Position numbers and translations under genes: made by a program. The notes under the pieces are model-generated. The model was given only the letters and a program-made list of their open reading frames with translations. It was not told the origin of the DNA and did no database searches. A stretch of 64,000 bases of DNA from JANSWY01 sp965228955 (lineage in GTDB: Bacteria; Bacteroidota; Bacteroidia; Cytophagales; Cyclobacteriaceae): the NCBI GenBank assembly GCA_965228955.1, contig OZ245848.1, positions 6,324,001 through 6,388,000 of the forward strand. Direction: 5' to 3'. Positions 47,167-55,215 of this stretch are shown here, piece by piece; position 1 is the stretch's first letter; each line of letters opens with the position of its first letter.

Positions 47167-47238
47167 GTTACGTTCGGTTTGTATACAGGAATTTGGTAAG
47201 GAAGGTAAATTAAATGTGTAATTGAAAAGAGGAAGTTC

Positions 47239-47246
47239 TATGTTTG
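47239..47246 (+). promoter_or_regulatory. Bacteroidota-type -7 element
   Basis: TATGTTTG matches the TAnnTTTG consensus exactly, 45 nt before the ATG at 47292. I found no well-spaced TTTG -33 box, so the promoter call is tentative. Confidence 0.3.
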
Positions 47247-47291
47247 AGGAGTTTTTTCAATCATTTAATAATCAATCTAGTCTAAACTATC

Positions 47292-48785
47292 ATGTTAATT
47301 ATTTTCGGGAAACGTTTTGGTAAAAAGCATAATATTTCGTCGGAGGGTGGGCAATGCAGACTTTGTGGATCCTTCTCAAACTTAAAATCCTATGAAGCCA
47401 ATAAGTACTTCCATTTATATTGGATTCCTCTTATTCCATTAGGCAAAAAAAGGGTAGATAGCCATTGCAGCAAATGTGATCAATATTTGGAAACCCCATA
47501 TAACGACTGGGTAGAAATGGGACAAAACTCCATTGAAAGGGCTAAAAAGAATTTTGAGAATAATCTGACTGATGTTGATGCAGCAATAGAATATTATGAG
47601 GTGCTTTCTACCTATGGAGATAGGAGTGATGCTGAAAAGTTTAAGGCCTTTTTGAATGAGAAGTTTGAAGGGAATGAGGTCCTGAAAAATCATTTTAGAG
47701 ATACGGCAGAGGTTATTGAACCATCTGCAGATAAAGTTCATCAATTGAAAGAAATCACAGAGAGTGACCCTGAGGATGAGAATGCTAAATACTCATTAGG
47801 TTGGTCATATTTCGAGAGTGAACAATTCAATAAGGCATATGAGACCCTTATGTCAATAAGCAATCCTGTAAGAGTGGAGCGAGATTTTTATAGGCTCATG
47901 ATTCTAACAGATCACCTTTCACCTGAGGAATCATATGAGATTTTAAAGTTTTTAGCAACTAAACACCCCCATGACGCTCAGAATCACTATGGATTTTATA
48001 AGATAGCAAGGAAAATTGAATCTCAATTAGAGATTCCCAATGACCAAAGTATTATTTCCAAAAAAGCTCAGAATGCGAGACGTAGTAAAAAGTATGCACC
48101 TTTCATTATTGTGGGAGCTATTCTTCTTTTGGCTCCTATCTACATTATTTACCAGTATTATCACCAAAAAGTATACCTGGTAAATGGATCTATGGAACCA
48201 ATAACGATTGACTTAGGAAACCAAAAAGTAATAATGAACCCGGTTAGTTATTACATGCTGGAGATGCAAGCTGGACAATATCATGTTGATGTCGAAACAC
48301 ACTTCAATAAAAGAGAGCTTGAATTAGATATAAGTGGTAAGATTTCTGATTTGGCAAGTAATGATATCGTATATGTTATCAATCCTAATGGAGCAGGAAT
48401 TATAAGTTGGGAAGAGGTCGTCTACTCCACAAATCCCAATCTAAATGCTGGATCTTATGAATTTCACACTGGTGAGGAAATTAAAGTATACAGGGGTATT
48501 GATTACGCATTTGAAGATCCCCCTGAGGAAATCCAAATTGATAATCACAAATCACAGGTATCTAAAATTTGTCTCTCATTTGTTGATGCAGATCCAATGA
48601 TGGGAAGTACACTCTTAATGATTTATCCAGATGGTCATACCACAGAGGGTGAATTGAATTATATGGAATCACATATAAGATCTAACTATGTAAACAAGGA
48701 ATATCTGATGCTTTATGATTCCTTGAGTGGTGCTTATGGTGAAAAGAATAGGGCTGAAAAGTTCTTAAAAGAAATTGTAAAATGA
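47292..48785 (+). CDS. Zinc-ribbon/TPR membrane protein
   Basis: This 497-residue protein has an N-terminal zinc ribbon (CRLCGSF about residue 22 and CSKC about 57, with the aromatic ribbon motif YFHLYWIPLIPLGKK between). A helical, TPR-like region follows (about 80-255: DAAIEYYEVLSTYGDRSDAE, AKYSLGWSYFESEQFNKAYE), then one membrane helix (about 272-292) and a C-terminal strand-rich domain of about 200 residues that should face the periplasm. I know no function. Its stop overlaps the ATG of the SUFU-like gene by four bases. Confidence 0.75.
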   Translation: MLIIFGKRFGKKHNISSEGGQCRLCGSFSNLKSYEANKYFHLYWIPLIPLGKKRVDSHCSKCDQYLETPYNDWVEMGQNSIERAKKNFENNLTDVDAAIEYYEVLSTYGDRSDAEKFKAFLNEKFEGNEVLKNHFRDTAEVIEPSADKVHQLKEITESDPEDENAKYSLGWSYFESEQFNKAYETLMSISNPVRVERDFYRLMILTDHLSPEESYEILKFLATKHPHDAQNHYGFYKIARKIESQLEIPNDQSIISKKAQNARRSKKYAPFIIVGAILLLAPIYIIYQYYHQKVYLVNGSMEPITIDLGNQKVIMNPVSYYMLEMQAGQYHVDVETHFNKRELELDISGKISDLASNDIVYVINPNGAGIISWEEVVYSTNPNLNAGSYEFHTGEEIKVYRGIDYAFEDPPEEIQIDNHKSQVSKICLSFVDADPMMGSTLLMIYPDGHTTEGELNYMESHIRSNYVNKEYLMLYDSLSGAYGEKNRAEKFLKEIVK

Positions 48786-49891
48786 GTTTTTTTAAAAACA
48801 TATTTGGAGGCAAAAAGTCATCAAAGCCAGTCATGTTATTGGAAGTAGAGTCTCCATCTTGTCCAATCACTGCAATTGTGGAGCAGGATGATCGAGTTGC
48901 CTTTTTTTACCTATGGGGTCCGGAGAAATCCAGTTTTGGAGTCAAATCTTGTTGGATCAGAAATTTGGCTGAAGCTCCGGAAACTCGTGATCAGCGCTCT
49001 TTGGAAAATGGTCAGCCTCCAATGCAAAGTAAAGCCAATTGCAAATACCCAATGGGACAATCACCCTTAAAAGCAGATGACCTTGATATTAAATGGTTTG
49101 AAGAAGGAGATGGGGCCGCATTGCTGGAAAAAGGGGAAGTTATAGCCATAATTCCAAGCTGGTCTGGAATGGGAGGTTTTTTTGGATACGCTCGTGATTG
49201 CATAGGACAAGGAGATTTTGCCTGGCACATAGTAGATTCAAATGACTTATTGCAAAGAATAGAGGAGTCTGAAGAATTTTGGACATCATGGTTAAATGAA
49301 ATAAATCCATTTACGATTGAGCAACCCAAATTCATTGAGTTATATGCCGAATTGTTTGGCAAGCACGACCAGTATTTTGCAATTGACAATGAAGAAGGCG
49401 CACCAATAGGACTATATGTTCGTACTGGTGAAGTGAAAACAGTCTTTGCTACCGTAGCAATGTCAGTCTCACCAATGCCACAAGTAGAGATGTATGCGGA
49501 AAACCGATTTGATGCTAACAGAATTGAATTGGGAATGATGCTTGAAGCTGGTCTTAACAAAGATCTTATTCAAAATATAGCAAATTGGTTTAATGGATCA
49601 GTGGACATTCCATGGGAGAATATTACCTTCCTTGGGGAGGGGCATACCCTTCACTTTGATGCTTTTGAAAACCCGGATCTTCAATCAGTTTTGATTACCA
49701 ACAAGTTATCTTGTCTACACAAAGTTGAAGTTGGAGTATACAGAAATTCGAATGTCCAGTTTTTGTGGATGATACCAATAACCAATTTGGAATTAAGTTT
49801 TGCTAAAGAAAACGGGAGTTCTGGTCTAATAGAAAAACTGGAGGAGATTGGAGAAGAAATCTATTCGCTAGGAAGAAAATCAGTGATTTAA
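48782..49891 (+). CDS. Suppressor-of-fused-like domain protein
   Basis: This 369-residue cytoplasmic protein has a unique N-terminal half (about 1-180, GFFGYARDCIGQGDFAWHIV). Its C-terminal half (about 205-369, TVAMSVSPMPQVEMYAENRF and LIQNIANWFNGSVDIPWENI) resembles bacterial SUFU domains, often found in immunity or accessory proteins of polymorphic toxins. No toxin gene is next to it. It is translationally coupled (ATGA) to the zinc-ribbon gene. The SUFU call is by pattern and moderately certain; function unknown. Confidence 0.65.
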   Translation: MSFFKNIFGGKKSSKPVMLLEVESPSCPITAIVEQDDRVAFFYLWGPEKSSFGVKSCWIRNLAEAPETRDQRSLENGQPPMQSKANCKYPMGQSPLKADDLDIKWFEEGDGAALLEKGEVIAIIPSWSGMGGFFGYARDCIGQGDFAWHIVDSNDLLQRIEESEEFWTSWLNEINPFTIEQPKFIELYAELFGKHDQYFAIDNEEGAPIGLYVRTGEVKTVFATVAMSVSPMPQVEMYAENRFDANRIELGMMLEAGLNKDLIQNIANWFNGSVDIPWENITFLGEGHTLHFDAFENPDLQSVLITNKLSCLHKVEVGVYRNSNVQFLWMIPITNLELSFAKENGSSGLIEKLEEIGEEIYSLGRKSVI

Positions 49892-49907
49892 CGCATTAAA
49901 GAGAAAA

Positions 49908-49929
49908 AGCCGATATGGATATATCGGCT
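49908..49929 (+). terminator. Bidirectional terminator between convergent genes
   Basis: AGCCGATAT (49908-49916) pairs perfectly with ATATCGGCT (49921-49929) across GGAT. The minus strand continues with five T, and the plus strand reaches TTTT at 49936. It serves the SUFU-like gene and the glycine-rich gene at 49958. Confidence 0.8.
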
Positions 49930-49957
49930 AGAGGTATTTTAATAAGTGGCCGTGTTA

Positions 49958-50692
49958 TCACTCTACTCTCTCGATCTTCAAAACTCCATTTTCTCCAGGA
50001 GTTCCATAGGTCCCAAGGCTTCTGCCTGACCCCTGACTAGGTAACCCTTTCTCACCTCCTTCTATCAGGATATTAATGGATTGATTTCTGTTCTTCACTT
50101 CTTTTGTGTTTTGGCTTCCGTTGAATGTTGGAATAAAGCCATTTGTGGAATATCTAATTGTGAGATCTCCACCTTTTCCACCATGGCCCCCATTGCCCGC
50201 TCTGTTGGTGGTTGCTCTAATTTTTCTTCTGGTAGTCACTGTTCCATAAGGATCTACACTAACGCTCACGTCGTTTGGATGAGCTGTATTTCTGGCAATG
50301 CTTTTGCCATTACCACCTTTTCCTCCACGAGTTGAGACTGTAAGAGAGCCGAGTGTTTCAAAATTAATTTCTAGCATAAGGTCGTACCCATCACCACCTG
50401 TTTCCCCAGGCTTTCCATAAACATTGGCATTACTACCCCCTTTTCCTTCGGCCAAAATGCTCACTTTATCCCCCAGATAAGCATGCTTAATTAATAGATA
50501 GGTGTCAGATTTTAATTCCATTGTTGCTCTGTCATCCATAATCAAGGTATCGATTACGAGTGTATCATTGAAAAAGACTCTTGTTTCCTTTTTCTTAAGA
50601 GCAATTTTTGAGAAAGAATCAATTTGACTGTGAGCCTCAAATTGGCCAATCAATAATAATGGAGTTGAAATTAGTAAGATCAGAGTACGCAT
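49958..50692 (-). CDS. Glycine-rich exported protein
   Basis: This 244-residue protein has a signal peptide (to about FEAHSQ), a strand-rich N-terminal region (TLVIDTLIMDDRATMELKSD) and clusters of Gly-rich collagen-like motifs (GKGGSNANVYGKPGETGGDG, GGKGGNGKS, NRAGNGGHGGKGGD, GTYGTPGENG). Such repeats occur in surface or matrix proteins. No C-terminal sorting domain is visible, so its final location is uncertain. A sigma-54 promoter lies upstream, unlike most genes here, which suggests activator-dependent expression. Confidence 0.75.
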   Translation of the reverse strand: MRTLILLISTPLLLIGQFEAHSQIDSFSKIALKKKETRVFFNDTLVIDTLIMDDRATMELKSDTYLLIKHAYLGDKVSILAEGKGGSNANVYGKPGETGGDGYDLMLEINFETLGSLTVSTRGGKGGNGKSIARNTAHPNDVSVSVDPYGTVTTRRKIRATTNRAGNGGHGGKGGDLTIRYSTNGFIPTFNGSQNTKEVKNRNQSINILIEGGEKGLPSQGSGRSLGTYGTPGENGVLKIERVE

Positions 50693-50741
50693 AGACAGTT
50701 TGTTTAGTAGTTAAGTAATAGTAAAAAGACATTGAAAGTAA

Positions 50742-50757
50742 AGCAATAATTATGCCA
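50742..50757 (-). promoter_or_regulatory. Sigma-54 (-24/-12) promoter of the glycine-rich gene
   Basis: The minus strand reads TGGCATAATTATTGCT, an almost perfect TGGCAyr-N4-TTGCW with GG-N10-GC spacing, 50 nt before the ATG at 50692. Confidence 0.65.
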
Positions 50758-50760
50758 TTA

Positions 50761-50785
50761 AAACAATGATTTTGCACCATTGTTT
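50761..50785. repeat. Inverted repeat upstream of the sigma-54 promoter
   Basis: AAACAATG (50761-50768) and CATTGTTT (50778-50785) form perfect 8-bp arms, 3 bp upstream of the -24 box. It could be a site for a regulator; it does not resemble the TCGTACA half-sites of the other units. Confidence 0.4.
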
Positions 50786-50820
50786 ACTTGATACCAGGTT
50801 CTTAACCACTAGAACAAAAA

Positions 50821-50845
50821 AAGCCGATACATCCCGTACCGGCTT
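50821..50845 (-). terminator. Terminator of the small exported protein gene
   Basis: AAGCCGATAC and GTACCGGCTT form a 10-bp stem that is fully paired only in minus-strand RNA (one G-U), followed there by seven T. It resembles the terminator at 46849. Confidence 0.85.
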
Positions 50846-50872
50846 AAGTTAACTGCAATCCAAATGAATATT

Positions 50873-51241
50873 TTATTGGCTTAATCTGTAATATGAAGTG
50901 TTTTCATAATCCATTAGCAGATCACTTTGAGCAAGCAATTTCACTAGTTGAGCATTATTAAGAGGCTCGGACCTGTTAACTGTTGATGTATGTATTAAAT
51001 TATCTTGTGTATCGAAGATGTTGTATGTGATGGTTTCGTTCAACCAATTTGATGTTTCATCTTCCAACACCAATAGGATTTCATCAAGTTCTACATCTGT
51101 CATCACTTCTTCGTTGAATGTGATTTCTACAGCTGTCGAATCATTCTTTTTGTTTTCGTTTCCGCTTGCAAATACCGAGGCGGAGCTGAATAGCACCATC
51201 GCTGCGAGTATAAAAGCGATTTTGTTAATCTGAGTTTTCAT
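50873..51241 (-). CDS. Small exported protein under sigma-54 control
   Basis: From ATG 51241 this gives 122 residues with a clear signal peptide (MKTQINKIAFILAAMVLFSS to SVFASG) and a mature acidic domain of about 95 residues. An upstream ATG at 51286 would put the start inside the -24 promoter box and before the signal peptide, so I reject it. The mature part (VEITFNEEVMTDVELDEILL, LNETITYNIFDTQDNLIHTS) contains strands and ends in YYRLSQ. I recognise no family. The transcript leader and 3' end match the ORF-less unit at 46842-47068. Confidence 0.75.
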   Translation of the reverse strand: MKTQINKIAFILAAMVLFSSASVFASGNENKKNDSTAVEITFNEEVMTDVELDEILLVLEDETSNWLNETITYNIFDTQDNLIHTSTVNRSEPLNNAQLVKLLAQSDLLMDYENTSYYRLSQ

Positions 51242-51274
51242 TTTGTATTTGAGTTTTGACCTTGCCAGATTAAT

Positions 51275-51290
51275 GGCCAATCTCATGCCA
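51275..51290 (-). promoter_or_regulatory. Sigma-54 (-24/-12) promoter of the small exported protein
   Basis: The minus strand reads TGGCATGAGATTGGCC: -24 TGGCATG and -12 GC with exact GG-N10-GC spacing. The start site should fall about 23 nt before ATG 51241, giving the leader AGGTCAAAACTCAAATACAA. Confidence 0.55.
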
Positions 51291-51345
51291 TAATTTGTAA
51301 GTAATTGAAAGACAGATGATTGCGATGTTTTAGCATGGTTTGTTG

Positions 51346-51375
51346 TGTATCATAATCGCACATTATCGTACAGTT
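51346..51375. promoter_or_regulatory. Putative enhancer-binding half-sites
   Basis: TGTATC (51346-51351), TCGCACA (51356-51362) and TCGTACAGTTA (51366-51376) lie 55-85 bp upstream of the -24 box and match the sequences at 47150-47170. Confidence 0.45.
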
Positions 51376-51423
51376 AAGTACAAAAAGCACCTGAAATAAC
51401 CTTATTTGTTATTCTTCGTAACG

Positions 51424-51454
51424 ACCTGGTTTTGAACTAACTGCCAGGTTTTGA
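51424..51454. repeat. Short repeat before the DUF2721 gene
   Basis: CCTGGTTTTGA (51425-51435) recurs as CCAGGTTTTGA (51444-51454), and ACCTGG/CCAGGT also form inverted arms. It is 31 nt before the ATG at 51485. An operator or weak hairpin is possible. Confidence 0.3.
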
Positions 51455-51484
51455 TTAATTTAAAAAGGCAAAATATGAATAGTC

Positions 51485-51886
51485 ATGACCGAGTGGTATA
51501 TACCCATTACAATCCTTCCTGCAATCGGGCTTCTTCTGATGTCTACAACAGCTCTTGCAAATGCTTTGAGCACGGAACTTTCAACCATGATAAAGGAAGA
51601 AAGTATGGACTTTCAGGATATTATTAGATTGAAGATTTCACAGTTGGGATTATTAAATAGGGCATTGGTTGGTTTTTATATCTCTTCTGGAATTTTTGCA
51701 TTGTCAGGATTTGTTGCAGGTGTATTTAATTCGTTTGCGGAAAGTGTTGAATGGCTTATAAGTGCATTAATGCTAGCTGGTATTGTAGTGGTCTTGATAT
51801 CACTAATTGTGTTGATCGTATATTCGATTCGGGCAGTTCAAATTAAAAAGACACATTTCCAGAGAAGATTGGAAGAAGGAAATTAA
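51485..51886 (+). CDS. DUF2721 membrane protein
   Basis: This 133-residue protein has three helices (WYIPITILPAIGLLLMSTTA, FYISSGIFALSGFVAGVF, SALMLAGIVVVLISLIVLIV) and the DUF2721 pattern of a conserved first helix followed by a polar loop. Function unknown. It starts a plus-strand pair with the gene 84 nt downstream. Confidence 0.8.
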   Translation: MTEWYIPITILPAIGLLLMSTTALANALSTELSTMIKEESMDFQDIIRLKISQLGLLNRALVGFYISSGIFALSGFVAGVFNSFAESVEWLISALMLAGIVVVLISLIVLIVYSIRAVQIKKTHFQRRLEEGN

Positions 51887-51970
51887 GATTTCTCTTTTTT
51901 TAGTATCTGCTTGAATATCAGGAAAATTTGAGTTCATTTTGCACCGTTTATTGTAAATGAATCGGAATAC

Positions 51971-52636
51971 GTGACAAAAATTTCATTTGAGTTGTTTGGC
52001 TTGCAGCTATTGGAGCCATTGGGGTTTGCTCTTAATTGGGTTTTTGCTTTTCAAGCTTGGTATTATTTTAAGAGATTAAAACATTGGAATAATTCTGCCT
52101 TTGCAGTCAACTGGCGATGGTTTTTCTTTTTCTTTGGGTTCTCAGGTTTTTTCGGAGGACTGTCTCACCTACTTTATAACTACACAGGCTTAATGGGTAA
52201 AATCCCAGGATGGTCAAGTGCGATTTTATCCATCACTCTTCTTGAATTAGCTATGAATTCCCTGGCTGAAGGCAAACTGAAAAAGTCATTAGATATTCTG
52301 GTCTATGTCAAATTGGGTATCACAGCCTTTGTGATGATCGTATTCTTCAATTTTAATATGGTTATCATCCATACTGCCGCAGGCATGGTACTATGGATTC
52401 TTGTTCCAGGTTTCTATTACTTATCAAAGGGGAAATCCATGCTAAATAATTTCATGTGGGGTATCTTCTTTATGGCTCTTACCCTTCCATTCAGAATATT
52501 TAAGATTGACCTACATCTATGGTTTAATAGAGATGATGCGGCCCATATTTTTATGCTTATTACTGTTTATTTATTCTTTCAAGGAGTGAAAAAGAGGGAA
52601 ATTTCAGCAGCAAAAAACACTCTGCACAACAAGTAA
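51971..52636 (+). CDS. Hypothetical multi-helix membrane protein
   Basis: This 221-residue protein from a GTG start has seven hydrophobic helices with several conserved-looking aromatic and His positions (FQAWYYFKRLKHW, GFSGFFGGLSHLLYNYTGLM, MVIIHTAAGMVLWILVPGFY). The pattern recalls cytochrome- or ceramidase-like membrane families in layout only. The first helix begins a few residues after the GTG, so the start is plausible. I give no function. Confidence 0.65.
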   Translation: MTKISFELFGLQLLEPLGFALNWVFAFQAWYYFKRLKHWNNSAFAVNWRWFFFFFGFSGFFGGLSHLLYNYTGLMGKIPGWSSAILSITLLELAMNSLAEGKLKKSLDILVYVKLGITAFVMIVFFNFNMVIIHTAAGMVLWILVPGFYYLSKGKSMLNNFMWGIFFMALTLPFRIFKIDLHLWFNRDDAAHIFMLITVYLFFQGVKKREISAAKNTLHNK

Positions 52637-52668
52637 CTCTACCATATACCTTCAGATTTCTTTAGAAT

Positions 52669-52697
52669 CCTTAAAATTTTTTGAGATTTTTTTAAGG
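52669..52697. repeat. AT-rich hairpin in the 52637-52919 gap
   Basis: CCTTAAAA (52669-52676) and TTTTAAGG (52690-52697) are perfect arms 33 nt after a stop codon. No T-tract follows. The rest of this 283-bp gap is AT-rich with no ORF or clear promoter. Confidence 0.3.
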
Positions 52698-52919
52698 CTA
52701 ATTATTGCTGTGTAAAATTCTATTTGTCAGCTAGTTAACAAATTTTTCTAGGCTCTTTTGTGATCTGATCCTTCAGGTTACTATGAAGATTTTCTATGGA
52801 TACTGCAACCTGAATAAAAATAAGAGCGTAGTATTTATTATGTTCATATTTAAATAAAAAATTATACTATTCTAATATAATATTATTTAAATAAGAATAT
52901 TTTAAGAATAACTATAACT

Positions 52920-53771
52920 ATGCTTAAGAGAATAACCGACCTCCTATTGAACTCAGATGACGATGAAACCGAACCCTCCAAGAAGTCGGATGTGGTTTTA
53001 GCTGATTTGGAAAGTGCTATCTCTTCAATTGATTCTCAAACAAAGAAAATCGAACGACAAGAGAAACAGATGCAGGAAAGACTGCAGGAATTCATCAAGA
53101 TCTGTGCTGAGAAGCAAACCCAGGCAAGAATTGCCTACTCCAAAAAGGACAAATTCAAGGCAGAGAACTTATACAAGGAATCCTTACTTGTTGAAAAACA
53201 GGTAAAGCAATACAAAAGATTGATTGCGGAAATGTTAAAAACAAAACGCAAACTCGTAAGTCAACGCAATCAATTCTCCCTTGCAAAGGATCAGATACAG
53301 GCCAAAATAACCCTTGGAGAAGCTAAGGTAGACGCCTCGCAAAAACATGCTGAATTGGCTGAACAATTAATGTTCCTGAAAGAATCAAATGAATTATCTC
53401 AGTATGATGATTTGATATCAGAAGCAGAAAGTAAGTCGCAGGCCATCCATGAGATTCAGTCTTTGGATGATTCTTATGAAGAACAGATTGAAGAAAGTGC
53501 TGAGGATGAAAAGTTTGAAGAGTATCTGCAGGCTGAAAAGCAGAAGCAAATAGAGGATAATCTGGCAAGTAAAAAGAAGATCCTTGAACAAGTCTTTGGT
53601 AATACTGAACAAGTAGTTGATCAAAGTCAGAAATTGAAACAAAACGAGATGCTGAAACAGCTAAAAGAGGCAAACAGTATCCAGGAAGATAAAATGAAAT
53701 CATTTTTCAAAGATTCAGAATCCCGACAGCTGGAGCAGCAAGACAGGATCAAGGATTTCTTTGGAAGTTGA
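52920..53771 (+). CDS. PspA/ESCRT-III-like coiled-coil protein
   Basis: This 283-residue cytoplasmic protein is almost wholly helical. Residues about 25-170 follow the PspA/IM30/Vipp1 layout: two long antiparallel helices with an Ala-Arg hairpin region (KEKQTQARIAYSKKDKFKAE in spirit: ARIAYSKKDKFKAENLYKES), then LVSQRNQFSLAKDQIQAKIT. The C-terminal 100 residues are acidic and then Gln-rich, ending in RIKDFFGS. PspA proteins coat and repair the inner membrane under stress. It is 79 nt before two terD genes, forming a compact stress module. The assignment is by pattern and order of helices, not by catalytic residues. Confidence 0.65.
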   Translation: MLKRITDLLLNSDDDETEPSKKSDVVLADLESAISSIDSQTKKIERQEKQMQERLQEFIKICAEKQTQARIAYSKKDKFKAENLYKESLLVEKQVKQYKRLIAEMLKTKRKLVSQRNQFSLAKDQIQAKITLGEAKVDASQKHAELAEQLMFLKESNELSQYDDLISEAESKSQAIHEIQSLDDSYEEQIEESAEDEKFEEYLQAEKQKQIEDNLASKKKILEQVFGNTEQVVDQSQKLKQNEMLKQLKEANSIQEDKMKSFFKDSESRQLEQQDRIKDFFGS

Positions 53772-53850
53772 CAGAGTCGTCATACCATCTGTACGAAACT
53801 CGCAAAAATCTTAACTCAATCATTTTTATTAACGCTTAACAATACACACT

Positions 53851-54411
53851 ATGGCTATTTCACTAAAAAAAGGGAGTTCATTCGACCTAACTAAAAAACA
53901 ACCATCACTACAAAAAATCCTTGTCGGACTAGGCTGGGATGTAAGACCAGGAAACAACCTTGACCTGGATGCTGTCTGCTTTATGCTTGGAGGGAACAAA
54001 AAACTGGTGACAGACGAACACTTTGTATTCTATAATAACCTACGATCTCCAGAGAAATCTGTCGAACATACAGGTGATAACAGGACCGGAGTTGGAGAAG
54101 GAGATGATGAAATGATTCTTGTGAACCTACCTCTGGTGGACAATAGAGTAGAAGAATTACTATTCGTCGTGACAATCAATGATGCAACCATCAAGAATCA
54201 CAACTTCGGTTTATTGGAAAATGCATTCATGCGAATTGTGAATGTAGAGACAAACGAGGAAATCCTTAGATACAATCTGGATGTAGACTATTCCAATGGT
54301 ACCGAAGTAGAATTCGGGAAATTGATAAAAGACGGTTCCGACTGGAAATTTAACGCAGTTGGGATCTCAACAGAAAAAGGATTACAGGGCTATGTTGACA
54401 TCTACGCATAA
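53851..54411 (+). CDS. TerD family stress protein
   Basis: This 186-residue protein has a TerD domain with its calcium-binding loops: GLGWDVRPGNNLDLDAVCFM, NNLRSPEKSVEHTGDNRTGV and GEGDDEMILVNLPLV. TerD proteins bind Ca2+ tightly and act in tellurite, phage or membrane stress responses. The classic acidic residues of both metal sites are present. The stop overlaps the ATG of the second terD (TAATG). Confidence 0.95.
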   Translation: MAISLKKGSSFDLTKKQPSLQKILVGLGWDVRPGNNLDLDAVCFMLGGNKKLVTDEHFVFYNNLRSPEKSVEHTGDNRTGVGEGDDEMILVNLPLVDNRVEELLFVVTINDATIKNHNFGLLENAFMRIVNVETNEEILRYNLDVDYSNGTEVEFGKLIKDGSDWKFNAVGISTEKGLQGYVDIYA

Positions 54412-55043
54412 TGATAGCCTTGGAGAAGAAAACTGGAATTAACCTTAAGAAGGGGAGTTCCATCAAGTTAGAAAAGGAAGGTCAGCCGCTCAAGCACATC
54501 TGTATAGGATTGAATTGGGGAGCGATAGAGAGGAAAGGTTTTCTGGGAACACTTCTGGGAGGGAACATACCAGTAGACCTGGATGGAGCGGTGACCACCT
54601 TTGAAGGGAATGAACTTGTAGAAACTATCTATTTCAAAAGACTGTACTCCAGAGACGGATCAATAAGACACTCAGGTGACGACCTCACCGGAGATATGAA
54701 CGGAGATGATGGTCTTGATAATGAAGTAATCACAATAGATCTTCCATATGTAAATGAACATATTGACAGTATCTACATATACCTGAATTCTTATCAGCAG
54801 CAGGATTTTGGAGACATTCCATATTCAAAGTTGAGGATTTATGAAGGCACACCTACACATGTAAATGAGGTTCTTGCAACTTTCAATTTATCAGTGGAGG
54901 AAAAGTTCAAAGGATATGTGTCGATGGTAATGGGGAAATTGGTTCGTACTGGTAGTGGATGGAAGTTTGATACCATTGGAGAACCAGTAGAAGCCAGGAA
55001 GATTCCGGATATCGCATGGCACCTCAGGCAGGAGATGATGTAG
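54411..55043 (+). CDS. Second TerD family protein, divergent
   Basis: This 210-residue TerD paralogue has a slightly rearranged first loop: GLNWGAIERKGFLGTLLGGN inserts about 15 residues before the DLDGAVTTF strand. The second site (RDGSIRHSGDDLTGDMNGDD) is intact and extended by GLDNE. It is coupled to the first terD by one base, and the two probably work as a pair. It ends about 170 nt before the convergent dikinase-like gene. Confidence 0.93.
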   Translation: MIALEKKTGINLKKGSSIKLEKEGQPLKHICIGLNWGAIERKGFLGTLLGGNIPVDLDGAVTTFEGNELVETIYFKRLYSRDGSIRHSGDDLTGDMNGDDGLDNEVITIDLPYVNEHIDSIYIYLNSYQQQDFGDIPYSKLRIYEGTPTHVNEVLATFNLSVEEKFKGYVSMVMGKLVRTGSGWKFDTIGEPVEARKIPDIAWHLRQEMM

Positions 55044-55159
55044 TCATTTGCTCAACCTGGGAGGTCAACAAAGCATACATTATCTGTCTTAATAGTTTTT
55101 CATTTGGCTGGGTGAATAACTCACACCTGATCTAAAACAGCTTTGCTTTGACCATCTGA

Positions 55160-55203
55160 ATCCCCCTGAAGGGAAGTCTTGTACATCGTTGGATGGGGGA
55201 TTG
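55160..55203. terminator. Large hairpin between convergent genes
   Basis: AATCCCCC (55160-55167) pairs perfectly with GGGGGATT (55196-55203) across a 28-nt loop. There is no T-tract on either strand. It may act as a weak bidirectional barrier. Confidence 0.3.
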
Positions 55204-55215
55204 CAGTAGTGTTGA

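Noticed and set aside
49012..49560. Minus-strand ORF of 182 codons inside the SUFU-like gene
   Set aside because: It lies wholly within a well-supported coupled gene and has the low-complexity composition of an antisense frame.
51242..51286. Upstream ATG giving a 137-residue form of the small exported protein
   Set aside because: It lies inside the -24 promoter box, and the added 15 residues would precede a clean signal peptide starting at 51241.
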